Positions 40,889 to 49,225 of a stretch of 49,748 nucleotides of DNA are shown piece by piece (positions within the stretch are counted from its first letter, which is position 1; the number at the start of each line of letters is the position of its first letter). Below the pieces are notes generated by a model. The model searched no databases. It saw only the letters and a list, made by a program, of their open reading frames with translations, and was not told where the DNA came from. Made by a program: the position numbers and the translations under genes. The DNA is from Oscillospiraceae bacterium (GTDB lineage: Bacteria; Bacillota; Clostridia; Oscillospirales; Ruminococcaceae): contig JAJQDP010000043.1 in the NCBI GenBank assembly GCA_021202155.1, positions 3,817 through 53,564 on the forward strand. Direction: 5' to 3'.

Positions 40889-43800
40889 ATGGCGAAACGC
40901 ATTATGTGCATCATAATAAGCGTTTTAATGATCGTCTCACTCCTTCCAACCGGCGCGTTTGCGGACAGCGGTGATGATACGGGTGGTATCGTCGAAGTCA
41001 CCGCTTCATCGTCAGGCGACGCCGACTCTGGCGAGACGACGGATGAGGACAGCTCATCAGAATCTGACGGGGAGGAGGTAGTTGAAGAATTCACGGTAGA
41101 AGGAGAAACCGTGTCGGTTGAAGCGGCGGCAGAAGAAGTAGCGGCGACAGATACTGTTGCTACAATTGGCGAGAATTCTTACGAGACTTTAGCGGCGGCT
41201 GTTGAAGCGGCTACAAGTGGGCAGACTGTTACCTTGACAAGTGACGTAACCTTGAGTGAAGCCCTTAACATAACAACAAGTTTGACGCTTGATTTAGGCA
41301 CTTATACTCTATCGGGAAGAGTAAATATCAAGTCTGGCGCAGATGTAACCATTCAAAATGGTACTATGACAAATTCTGGCGGTCAAGCTTTGAATGTCTA
41401 TGCTTCTGGTAGCAGTAGTGATCCGACAACAGTCACTTTAGCGAACACAGCTTCTATTAGCACTGCTGATTACGGCTTGTGTGTATTCCCGACAGATAAT
41501 TCTACCGGTTACGGTGAGGGCGTCGTTGTAACAGTCAATGGTAATATCACCGCAACAAGTGGCATATTCATCAGCGGCAACATCAAGTCTTGCACTACTA
41601 ACGATGTAGTCACTGTAAATAGTACTGTAACTGGTGGAGGCAGTTCTTCGACTGCTGGTGAGGACAATGCAGGTATAGCTGTTAATGGCTATATGAACGT
41701 TGTTGTTAACGGCACTGTTTCCGGCGCAACCGGTATCGAAGTCCGTGCAGGAAGCCTTACTGTAAATTCTGGTGCAACGGTAACAGCTACAGCTACATCG
41801 TTTGACATTACGAAAAACAGTAGTGGCTCAACAACTGTTGGCGCAGGTATCGCTGTAGTTCAGCACACTACTAACCTTGCCGTATCTGTAACAGTAAACG
41901 GCGGCACAATTTCTGGCGTATATGCTGTCTATGAGAACGATATTGAGGATGACACTTCAACCAGTTCCATTTCAATATCTCTTACCGGCGGTACATATAC
42001 CGGAACTACAGCTTCCGTAGCTGTAACCGATAGCTCTGAAGTAACCACTTCGATTACTGGTGGTACTTACCTGTTGAAATCAACATCCGACAGCTCGACA
42101 TCTGCTGATACTACAGCACTAAGTGCTTTGGGCGTAACGTTGAGCGATGAAGGCACAGTCACAACTGCTCAGGTTGCCCAGATAGGCTCGACCACCTATT
42201 CCACCTTGGCAGAAGCTTTCGCGGCGGTGAAGAGTGGCGAAACTATTACTTTGCTTTTTGATGTCACTGAAAGTGGCACATACAGCGCAAACGGCTTGTA
42301 TCAGGTAAGCACTGATGTAACGCTTGATTTGAACTACCACACTCTTACTGTGAATACCACTCGTGTCTTCGGTGTTCTGAATGGCGGTTCGTTGACTGTT
42401 AAGAATGGTACAGTGAAGATTGCGGACGAAGCTACTGCAACTGGTAACCAGTTCAACATCCTGCGTGGCGAATGCTCGTTCACCGCTGAGAATGTAACAT
42501 TTGACGGCAACAATATTGCCGCAAACTTCCTGCATGTTGCGGCGGACGGTACAGCGACGATTTCGTTGACTAACTGCAACATCACAAATCAGAGCGGCGG
42601 CGTGGTTGTTTATGACAACGACGGTAATTCAACTGTAACGCTTACCGGATGCAACTATGCAACAAATCCAAGCGGCGGTGCGCTGAATACCATAACGAAT
42701 TTCAAAATCGTTTTCAACAGCAATAACCCGATCACAAGTTCATCTACCAACTGGGAAGCCAGCAACTCACTTCGCTATACTTACGTTGTAGCTGATGGCG
42801 GTAGCGTTGAGGCAGACCTTACTTTGGCAACAACTAAGGGTGCGGCAAGCCTCACAGTAGAAGGCGGTAGTGTTACCGGCACAATCACCGTTGCTGAAGG
42901 AACTTCTATGACCGTATCAGGCGGAACAGTAACCGGAACCATCACAACTTCCGGAACATTCAAAATGTCCGGCGGAACTATAACAGCGTCAGGAAGTGCT
43001 TCTCAGGCTGTCTTAGTCAAGGGCGGAACTGTAAACATCTCCGATGGCACAATCAATGCGAGCAGTTCTCGTGCACTTGTGTTTGATACAGATGTAACCG
43101 TTTCCGGAACAATCTCCGGCGGTACGTTCATCGGCAACGACATCGCTTTGCTCGCTCGTTCCAGCGATAACAACAAAGTCTCCGTCACAGGCGGCACCTA
43201 CACTGCCTCAAAGGGCATTGACCTGGTAGCTTCCATCCTGGCAGAGGGCTATGGCGTATTCGACACCGAAGGCAATGCGGCGACGGTGAGCGGAAATTAT
43301 TATTCGTCTTCGCTTGAAGATAATACGGTAAGAGTCCTCAAGGTTGCCGCCAGTGTCACCTCCGGCGGTGCAACGACTTACTATGAAACCTTTGATGAAG
43401 CTCTCACCAACGCCAACGCCCTGACAGGTGTCGACTCAATCACCGTCACCTTGCTTGATGATGTGACCTATAGTGACTCGAGCTCAACGGTTACGATAAA
43501 CACATCTATTCCGTTCACGCTTGAAATGAACGGGCACAGTATTACGTTTGAAAGCACTTCCAGCTATGTAAAGATAGGAACTTCCTGCACGGATGTCACT
43601 ATCCAGAATTCTGCAAGTGATGATAGTAAAATCGCCAATACATGCTCTACCAAGTCATCGACTTATGCCTTATATGTCTACGGAAGTAGTATGGCAACGA
43701 ACATTACTGTCAAAAATGTTGAGCTGTCAAGTGCTTCATTCTATGCAATCTATTACTATACGTCTGAAAATACAACTCTGACGTTAGAGAATTGTACTGT

Positions 43801-46624
43801 TACTTGTCCGTCGTCTACGTACGCAATATATGGACAGAGAGGCAATATAACTATTACCTCAGGCTCTGTTGATTCTGTATATGCTGTTCTTAAAACAACC
43901 TCCGGTAATAACACTTACTCTTACGCCTATACCTTCGGAACCGATGGCGGTAGTGCAAGTGATTTGACTGTGGGTACGTTGTATATCAAGACTGCCGGTG
44001 ATAACCTGACTATCAAGAGCGGTACTTTCAACACTGTTTCTGGAACGATCAATGTTGTTTCAACGATTAGTGATTCAGCAGTATTCTACGACGTTTCAAG
44101 TTGCACCTTACCTGCTGGTTACTATTGGAAGGCATCTACTGGAACTGAAACCACCACATACACTATTGCTGTATTGGATGAAACCACTGCAGCAGCTAAG
44201 ATTGTAACTACAGGTTCAGAAGGTTCAAGCACTCCTGTATACTACAGCAGTCTCGGTGATGCAACGAAAGCGGCTACTTCTGGACAGACAGTTGTACTCC
44301 TAAAGGACTATGAGGGTACTACTTATGTTCAAACAATGTATGCAGGCGTTACCATTGACTTGAACGGTCACAGCATCACAAACACAAATTCCGGTTCATA
44401 TGGTGCAGTTTATGCGTATGCTGGTAGCATCGAAGACAGCGATAATGCTGTTATAACCATAAAGAATAGCGGTAGTAGTGCAACAATCACTGGTGTTACA
44501 AATGCGGTTGTTGGCTCTACAAAGAGCACATTAACAGCCGGTGTTGAGTTGGTTATCGACATAACAAATCTAACACTCTCAACTGGTACCGGCTCTGGTG
44601 CTTCTTCGGTTGCACTCACTTACTACTGTTACATGGAATACACTGATGCTAACAAAGCTCTTATCACAAACGGTGGCTTTGTGGCTACAGTAATAAATGG
44701 TAGCGATCGCATCTATGGACAGTTCCCATACGCCGTAAATGCTGCTGATGTTTCTGATAGTACCGTGACAGTCACGTTGCTTAACGACTACTATGGCAGT
44801 ACATCCATAGCTTCGGCAAGCGTAAATTCTTCCGCTACTACAGTAAAGCTGGATATGAACGGTAAGACTTGGACAACTACTACTTATGGAACCAGCACCA
44901 GCAATCCCGGAAAAGTGATTAACCTTAGTGACAACAGATCATACGAGATCAGTAACGGTAAGTTCGTAGCAACAGGCAAGTATGTTTGCGGAGTTTACAT
45001 CTACAACTCGTCAACATGTACAGCAAACCTGACGTTGACCAGCGTTGATATAACTTTGAGCAACGAAACCGCATATTACTTCGGTATGGTAACGAACGGC
45101 TCAACCGGAAACGAGCACACGGTAGTCCTCGATAAATCGACGATTGATGCTCGGTATTGCGACTACGGCGTGTACTTCCCGAGCGCAGGTTCTCTGACTC
45201 TCGAAAACGAAAGCAAAATCATTGGCAAGTATACCGGTATTGAGATTCGCTCGGGCGACCTGACTATCACGGATAGTACTGTAGAAACCACTGATTCATC
45301 GTATTTCAACACTGCGAATAACAATAGCGGATCCACAGTCACCGGTGCAGCTATTGCAATTTCCCAGCACACCACGAATAACGCAATCAACGTCACTATC
45401 ACCGACAGCACGATTTCCGGCTACTACGGCGTCTACGAAATCAACTACAACAGCGGCAACACCAGCGAAGTTAATATCACCATTTCCGGCGATGATACAA
45501 AGGTAACTGGCACGGGTACAGGCAGTGTGGCTGTCTATAGTGTTTCTGTAAGTGGTACAGAAGACGAGAGTATCTCAGCTGAAACCAATGAGATTACGAC
45601 CGTTGCCATCTCCGGCGGTAACTTTTCCAGTGCAGTCCCGGAAGCATACTGTGCGGAAAACTATACCCCGACAGATGCGGATGAGTCTACTGGCTTGTAC
45701 ACCGTAACCAAAACCAAGGAGTATTTCTATGGTGCAAATCTTCTCCTTGATGGAACCATTGGTGTAAACTTCTATGTTGACCTCAACGGCATTGAAGACC
45801 CTGAGAATTACACCATGAGCTTCACGGTCGGCGGAGTAGCGGCAACGGATGCTTCAAATGTTACTTCATATGAAGAAGGTAACGCGATTACTTCCGGGGG
45901 TGCGACTTATCAGCGTTACACAGTTTATGTTAGCTCGGTTCAGATGGCAGATGAGATTGTGGCTACTCTGAATTATAAGGGCACTGAGTTCGACTCTTGT
46001 ACGTATTCTGTTCAGAGCTATTGCGAAAGGATGATTAAGAAGGAATCGACCGGTGACGAGATGAAGAATCTTTGCATTGCTTTGTTGAATTACGGTGGAT
46101 ATTCTCAAACAAACTTCGGCAAAACATCAAACGGTTTGGCTAATGAGAATCTTAGTAGTATTGTTACTTCTTGGTCTGACCCTGTAAGCTCATGGACAGA
46201 TGAAAAAACAACTGCTCTTAAGGATTATGAAAGTACTGTAACCGGAAGTGTTACAGGAATAACGCTTTACGGCGCACAACTTAATCTTGGAAGCGAAACA
46301 ACAATTCGTGTCTACATCAACTGTAGTTCAGAAGTTGAAATCAGCTCGGTTAGCTTTACCGTTGGCGAAAAAACATTGGTTCCAACGTCGATAAGCGGTA
46401 GTGAATACTATAACTATTACGTTGAATTTGATGTTCCGTCCAACAAGTTGAGTACTATGTACACGTTGACTGTTTCTTGCGATACCGAAGAGTGTACTAA
46501 GACTTATAGTGCTCTGACATACGCTTATAACAAGTTGAATGATGAAACATCTACAGAAAATCTTAAGAATGTTGTAAAGGCACTCTACTACTACAGTGTA
46601 GCCGCGGATGCGTACTTCAACTGA
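40889..46624 (+). CDS. Giant secreted beta-helix surface protein (1911 residues)
   Basis: A signal peptide is clear: 'MAKRIMCIIISVLMIVSLLP' followed by 'TGAFA' and an acidic, Ser-rich linker. The body consists of Thr/Ser/Gly/Val-rich short strands typical of a right-handed parallel beta-helix adhesin. A module start like 'YETLAAAVEAATSGQTVTLT' recurs about four times (near residues 98, 438, 830 and 1120), each followed by 'DVT...LDLN/G'. From about residue 1600 a globular C-terminal region 'YFYGANLLLDGTIGVNFYVD' begins, a domain seen in many clostridial surface proteins. There is no LPXTG motif, SLH domain or dockerin, so attachment is unclear. The ribosome site AAGGAGG is ideal but lies in a hairpin. 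Confidence 0.88.
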   Translation: MAKRIMCIIISVLMIVSLLPTGAFADSGDDTGGIVEVTASSSGDADSGETTDEDSSSESDGEEVVEEFTVEGETVSVEAAAEEVAATDTVATIGENSYETLAAAVEAATSGQTVTLTSDVTLSEALNITTSLTLDLGTYTLSGRVNIKSGADVTIQNGTMTNSGGQALNVYASGSSSDPTTVTLANTASISTADYGLCVFPTDNSTGYGEGVVVTVNGNITATSGIFISGNIKSCTTNDVVTVNSTVTGGGSSSTAGEDNAGIAVNGYMNVVVNGTVSGATGIEVRAGSLTVNSGATVTATATSFDITKNSSGSTTVGAGIAVVQHTTNLAVSVTVNGGTISGVYAVYENDIEDDTSTSSISISLTGGTYTGTTASVAVTDSSEVTTSITGGTYLLKSTSDSSTSADTTALSALGVTLSDEGTVTTAQVAQIGSTTYSTLAEAFAAVKSGETITLLFDVTESGTYSANGLYQVSTDVTLDLNYHTLTVNTTRVFGVLNGGSLTVKNGTVKIADEATATGNQFNILRGECSFTAENVTFDGNNIAANFLHVAADGTATISLTNCNITNQSGGVVVYDNDGNSTVTLTGCNYATNPSGGALNTITNFKIVFNSNNPITSSSTNWEASNSLRYTYVVADGGSVEADLTLATTKGAASLTVEGGSVTGTITVAEGTSMTVSGGTVTGTITTSGTFKMSGGTITASGSASQAVLVKGGTVNISDGTINASSSRALVFDTDVTVSGTISGGTFIGNDIALLARSSDNNKVSVTGGTYTASKGIDLVASILAEGYGVFDTEGNAATVSGNYYSSSLEDNTVRVLKVAASVTSGGATTYYETFDEALTNANALTGVDSITVTLLDDVTYSDSSSTVTINTSIPFTLEMNGHSITFESTSSYVKIGTSCTDVTIQNSASDDSKIANTCSTKSSTYALYVYGSSMATNITVKNVELSSASFYAIYYYTSENTTLTLENCTVTCPSSTYAIYGQRGNITITSGSVDSVYAVLKTTSGNNTYSYAYTFGTDGGSASDLTVGTLYIKTAGDNLTIKSGTFNTVSGTINVVSTISDSAVFYDVSSCTLPAGYYWKASTGTETTTYTIAVLDETTAAAKIVTTGSEGSSTPVYYSSLGDATKAATSGQTVVLLKDYEGTTYVQTMYAGVTIDLNGHSITNTNSGSYGAVYAYAGSIEDSDNAVITIKNSGSSATITGVTNAVVGSTKSTLTAGVELVIDITNLTLSTGTGSGASSVALTYYCYMEYTDANKALITNGGFVATVINGSDRIYGQFPYAVNAADVSDSTVTVTLLNDYYGSTSIASASVNSSATTVKLDMNGKTWTTTTYGTSTSNPGKVINLSDNRSYEISNGKFVATGKYVCGVYIYNSSTCTANLTLTSVDITLSNETAYYFGMVTNGSTGNEHTVVLDKSTIDARYCDYGVYFPSAGSLTLENESKIIGKYTGIEIRSGDLTITDSTVETTDSSYFNTANNNSGSTVTGAAIAISQHTTNNAINVTITDSTISGYYGVYEINYNSGNTSEVNITISGDDTKVTGTGTGSVAVYSVSVSGTEDESISAETNEITTVAISGGNFSSAVPEAYCAENYTPTDADESTGLYTVTKTKEYFYGANLLLDGTIGVNFYVDLNGIEDPENYTMSFTVGGVAATDASNVTSYEEGNAITSGGATYQRYTVYVSSVQMADEIVATLNYKGTEFDSCTYSVQSYCERMIKKESTGDEMKNLCIALLNYGGYSQTNFGKTSNGLANENLSSIVTSWSDPVSSWTDEKTTALKDYESTVTGSVTGITLYGAQLNLGSETTIRVYINCSSEVEISSVSFTVGEKTLVPTSISGSEYYNYYVEFDVPSNKLSTMYTLTVSCDTEECTKTYSALTYAYNKLNDETSTENLKNVVKALYYYSVAADAYFN

Positions 46625-46640
46625 TATAGGAGGAAGTTTT

Positions 46641-46778
46641 ATGAATAAATACGAGACACCTAAGATTGAAGTAGTAGTTTTTACTTCAGATTACGTTTTC
46701 ACAACATATGATACAAGCAACTGGACTGAAATAGATGTATTCAGTCACAACAGCGTATCATCAAACGAAATGAAGTAA
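46641..46778 (+). CDS. Small conserved peptide (45 residues, right copy)
   Basis: ATG 46641 follows AGGAGGAAG; TAA at 46776-46778. 'MNKYETPKIEVVVFTSDYVF' is the same family as the peptide at 3076, with a different C-terminal half ending 'TEIDVFSHNSVSSNEMK'. It starts 16 bases after the giant surface protein and ahead of the next membrane-anchored protein. Function unknown. Confidence 0.6.
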   Translation: MNKYETPKIEVVVFTSDYVFTTYDTSNWTEIDVFSHNSVSSNEMK

Positions 46779-46809
46779 TTTTGCTGGCATTGAGTAAATG
46801 CCATTACGA

Positions 46810-46845
46810 GCGGCAGAGATGGTGGACTGTCTCTGCCGCTTGTTT
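46810..46845 (+). terminator. Perfect 10-base hairpin, terminator or processing site
   Basis: GCGGCAGAGA (46810-46819) pairs perfectly with TCTCTGCCGC (46830-46839), followed by TTGTTT. It lies between the peptide and the next gene, whose ribosome site comes just after, so it may only reduce transcription. Confidence 0.7.
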
Positions 46846-46862
46846 GGAGAGGAGAGGAAATT

Positions 46863-47492
46863 ATGGTAAAGAAGAAAATATGGATGGCGGCGGTGGCGGT
46901 TGTTGTGATTGCGGCTTTGGTTGCTTGCGCTGTTTTTGTTGTTAGCAGACCGGCTGATGTCGAGAATGACTCGGATTCTATCACTGCTCCTTCAACGGAT
47001 GAGGTCGCATCGGATGACGGTTCGGGAGAAGCGGAGGTCACTACAGCGGCTATTGAGGCTGAGGATTCAGTTGACGACGAGGCGGTGGAAACCTCAGAGC
47101 AAAGCGGATCTCAGGAGGACGAAAGCACTTCGCAGAGCAGTAATGCCAACAGCAATGCTGATAGCGAATCGTCTGAAATCGATGAGACTATGGACGTTTT
47201 CAGCGAAAGCGAAGATGACGATTATGTTGACTTGACTGAAGAAGCCGAGACTGAGGATTCTGTTGAACTTGATGAAGAACAGACCGAGGCATCCACCACA
47301 AACACCCAGACAGTAACGCAAGGCACAACAAGTAGCAGTAGCACACCTGTTGTTCCTGGCGGAACGACAACGAATCAGGGAAGCGATACCAGCACTGATT
47401 TGGATCAGTTTGACGACAATTCATCTGATGATGATTCAACAGATAGCGGAGATGGCACAATCGATGTGTCTCTCCCGATGGACGTGTTTTAA
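46863..47492 (+). CDS. Membrane-anchored acidic Ser/Thr/Asp-rich protein
   Basis: A 209-residue protein. 'MVKKKIWMAAVAVVVIAALV' with 'ACAVFVVS' is an uncleaved signal anchor (or lipoprotein-like signal with Cys near residue 22), followed by a low-complexity, strongly acidic region rich in Ser, Thr, Glu and Asp with no fold signature, ending 'TIDVSLPMDVF'. The 'MDVF' ending also occurs internally ('ETMDVFSES') and resembles 'IDVF' in the peptide just upstream. GAGGAGAGG precedes the ATG. Not recognised; possibly a wall-spanning stalk or scaffold. Confidence 0.7.
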   Translation: MVKKKIWMAAVAVVVIAALVACAVFVVSRPADVENDSDSITAPSTDEVASDDGSGEAEVTTAAIEAEDSVDDEAVETSEQSGSQEDESTSQSSNANSNADSESSEIDETMDVFSESEDDDYVDLTEEAETEDSVELDEEQTEASTTNTQTVTQGTTSSSSTPVVPGGTTTNQGSDTSTDLDQFDDNSSDDDSTDSGDGTIDVSLPMDVF

Positions 47493-47526
47493 TCGCATGA
47501 CACAAAGCATTAAAAAGGTGGTAAAA

Positions 47527-47760
47527 ATGCCCACAATCAAAGACCCCGAACAACAGCGGGCACAGAAGCGCGAGTGCCGCAAGCGTTACTACGCGAAGAC
47601 CGCGAACCTCTACCCCCGCCACCCTTGGACGGAGGAGGAAGTAGCCTTGGTCATGGAGCACTCCGTTCCCGACAGCGTCCTCTCCGAAAAAATCCAACGC
47701 TCCGTCAAAGCCATCCAGCAAAAACGCCTGATGGAGAAAAAGCGGGCGGGAAAACAATAA
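47527..47760 (+). CDS. Small SANT/Myb-like DNA-binding protein (right copy)
   Basis: A 77-residue basic protein, paralogue of the one at 2799: 'ECRKRYYAKTANLYPRHPWT', 'EEEVALVMEHSVPDSVLSEK', 'RSVKAIQQKRLMEKK'. ATG 47527 follows AAAGGTGG. Unlike the left copy it has no G tract upstream and appears to be transcribed with the acidic membrane protein. Confidence 0.75.
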   Translation: MPTIKDPEQQRAQKRECRKRYYAKTANLYPRHPWTEEEVALVMEHSVPDSVLSEKIQRSVKAIQQKRLMEKKRAGKQ

Positions 47761-47785
47761 TACTTGCTTCTAAGGCAATACTAAC

Positions 47786-47829
47786 AAAAAGTCTGCTTCG
47801 GCTGATTCTTACAGCGGTGCAGGCTTTTT
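47786..47829 (+). terminator. Rho-independent terminator
   Basis: AAAAAG-t-CTGC pairs with GCAG-g-CTTTTT, with an inner GCTG/CAGC stem. Confidence 0.8.
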
Positions 47830-48107
47830 AATGCAACACTCTCATATTAAATTCAAATTTATTTATTCTTTAGTGGCTCAATATTTTCTCTCTTCATCAC
47901 TTTTCCATCTTATCCCAATCATTTTCGGAGAGTCTCTCAGTGCCTCAAACGGGTTCTATCTTGTGGGAGGTGTTTCCGGTTGCAAAAGTCGCTCCACGTC
48001 TATAATCTCATCAAAATTATCATATCTTCCCACAGGTCGTGCCTCTTATTTTCAGGCTTTATCAAGGCATTCAGTTGTAAACCTGCATCCGGGTAATTTA
48101 TGAGGTC

Positions 48108-48423
48108 TCTGTGCATTTACCTTCTGTAAATGAGCTTAGTTCTTCTTGGAATCCCGTAAGCTTTCAAAGAAGGGGAGACTACCAGGCAAATTCTGATCTG
48201 CAACGACGAGATTAGTCGTTAGCAGGTTGAGATGCCTGTCAGCACATTCACAGCTCACAATAGGACAATTTCGTTTTCATTATGAATAGCTTTATCGTCG
48301 TAGCTATATGCAATAACGTGTGAATAACAAATTCAGGTGACGAGGTAATTTTCAGCAGAAGTGTCAAGCATAATTAGAAAGGACACGAAACGGGACTTGA
48401 AGCTTTCTTTGACACTGCTGAGC
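48108..48423 (+). other. Gene-free stretch with several strong inverted repeats
   Basis: Within the gene-free 47830-48600 stretch I see CATTTAC/GTAAATG with a 5-base loop (about 48114-48132), CTGCAACGAC paired with GTCGTTaGCAG (48198-48225) inside an outer CAGGC/GCCTG stem, and an arm of about 14 bases TCAGCAGaaGTGTCAA paired with TTGACACTGCTGA (48352-48421). These could form a structured RNA, a mobile-element remnant or recombination sites. No known RNA family is recognised and the one 90-codon frame here (47831-48103) does not look like a protein. Confidence 0.35.
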
Positions 48424-48551
48424 TGGATCAACTTGCTACTTTTTTATTCAGGAAAACTTGCTATAATTAATTAGCTATTCCGCAATTCCTTCCAACCAAT
48501 TGCACAATACAGAAAGCCATACTCCGAAACTTTTTTAAAAAATCTTTGAAT

Positions 48552-48568
48552 TTCGACAAATTTCGACT
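48552..48568 (+). promoter_or_regulatory. Two tandem 0A-box-like sites
   Basis: TTCGACA (48552-48558) is the exact complement of the Spo0A box TGTCGAA; TTCGACT (48562-48568) follows exactly 10 bases later, one helical turn, with one mismatch. They abut the -35 box of the gene for a Spo0A-type DNA-binding protein. Confidence 0.65.
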
Positions 48569-48595
48569 TGCTGTCCGCAAAAAGTGTGGTATAAT
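48568..48595 (+). promoter_or_regulatory. Promoter of the Spo0A-like gene
   Basis: TTGCTG (48568-48573), 16-base spacer, TATAAT (48590-48595). The start codon is 50 bases downstream of the -10 box. Confidence 0.65.
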
Positions 48596-48644
48596 ATCGG
48601 AAAATGGCGAATTGATTTGCCAAAAAGAAAGATGAGGGAACAAT

Positions 48645-49157
48645 ATGATAAAGAAAATAATTTTATCAATAGAAATTAGAGAGGAGCAGATCAGGGAATT
48701 TCAAGAGGCTATAATGCAATTGGAAAAGCAGTTCAATATAGCTATTGGATTAGATTTAGTTGAAAAAGACAACAATAAATTAGTACTTGACTCATATCTC
48801 TCCGATCTTTTCGCAAGTCTCGGCATGTCAGCGAGCCTTAGCGGTTACAATTATCTTAAATCAGCTATAAATTTTGTAATAAACGATTCTACATACCTTC
48901 AGCGTGGCATCACTTCGAGACTATATCCAGATGTCGCATCAATTTTCAAAACAAAGCCACATTGCGTCGAAAGGGCGGTCAGACATGCTATCACGACCGT
49001 GTGGAACAATGGCAATTTCGCTCTTTTGGAGAAGAATTTCGGAAGCTGTATCTCGGCGTCAACGGGCAAACCCACGAATTCAGCTTTTATTGCAAGGACG
49101 GTGGAAATTGCGAGGAAGGAAGTGGCACAAGATTCAAGCCCCATTTCTCACTCTTGA
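48645..49157 (+). CDS. Spo0A C-terminal-domain protein without receiver domain
   Basis: A 170-residue protein. Residues about 50-155 match the DNA-binding effector domain of the sporulation regulator Spo0A: 'LFASLGMSASLSGYNYLKSA', 'ITSRLYPDVASIFKTKPHCV', 'ERAVRHAITTVWNNGN' and 'TGKPTNSAFIARTVEIARKE'. The N-terminal 48 residues ('KKIILSIEIREEQIREFQEA' onward) are not a CheY-like receiver, so it cannot be switched by aspartate phosphorylation like Spo0A. AGGG precedes ATG 48645. Tandem 0A-like sites in its promoter suggest autoregulation or control by Spo0A. Confidence 0.85.
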   Translation: MIKKIILSIEIREEQIREFQEAIMQLEKQFNIAIGLDLVEKDNNKLVLDSYLSDLFASLGMSASLSGYNYLKSAINFVINDSTYLQRGITSRLYPDVASIFKTKPHCVERAVRHAITTVWNNGNFALLEKNFGSCISASTGKPTNSAFIARTVEIARKEVAQDSSPISHS

Positions 49158-49182
49158 CTAACCCTCGAATTTGTGGTAAGCT
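49154..49182 (+). promoter_or_regulatory. Promoter with conserved TTTGTGGTA core, copy 3
   Basis: TTGACT (49154-49159), 17-base spacer ending TTTGTGG, TAAGCT (49177-49182). The core TTTGTGGTAAGCTATA is identical to that at 5421-5436. Confidence 0.7.
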
Positions 49183-49225
49183 ATATATGAACCTAAAACT
49201 CGAACGCACAAGGAGGCAGACTGAA

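Noticed and set aside
45896-45900. G5 run in the giant surface protein, and other G5 runs (27041, 29516, 31671)
   Set aside because: They are only five long and lack the GT-Gn-TA context, so they are within chance expectation.
47831-48103. 90-codon plus-strand open frame
   Set aside because: It has no ribosome site, its start lies directly after a terminator, and the composition does not look like a protein.
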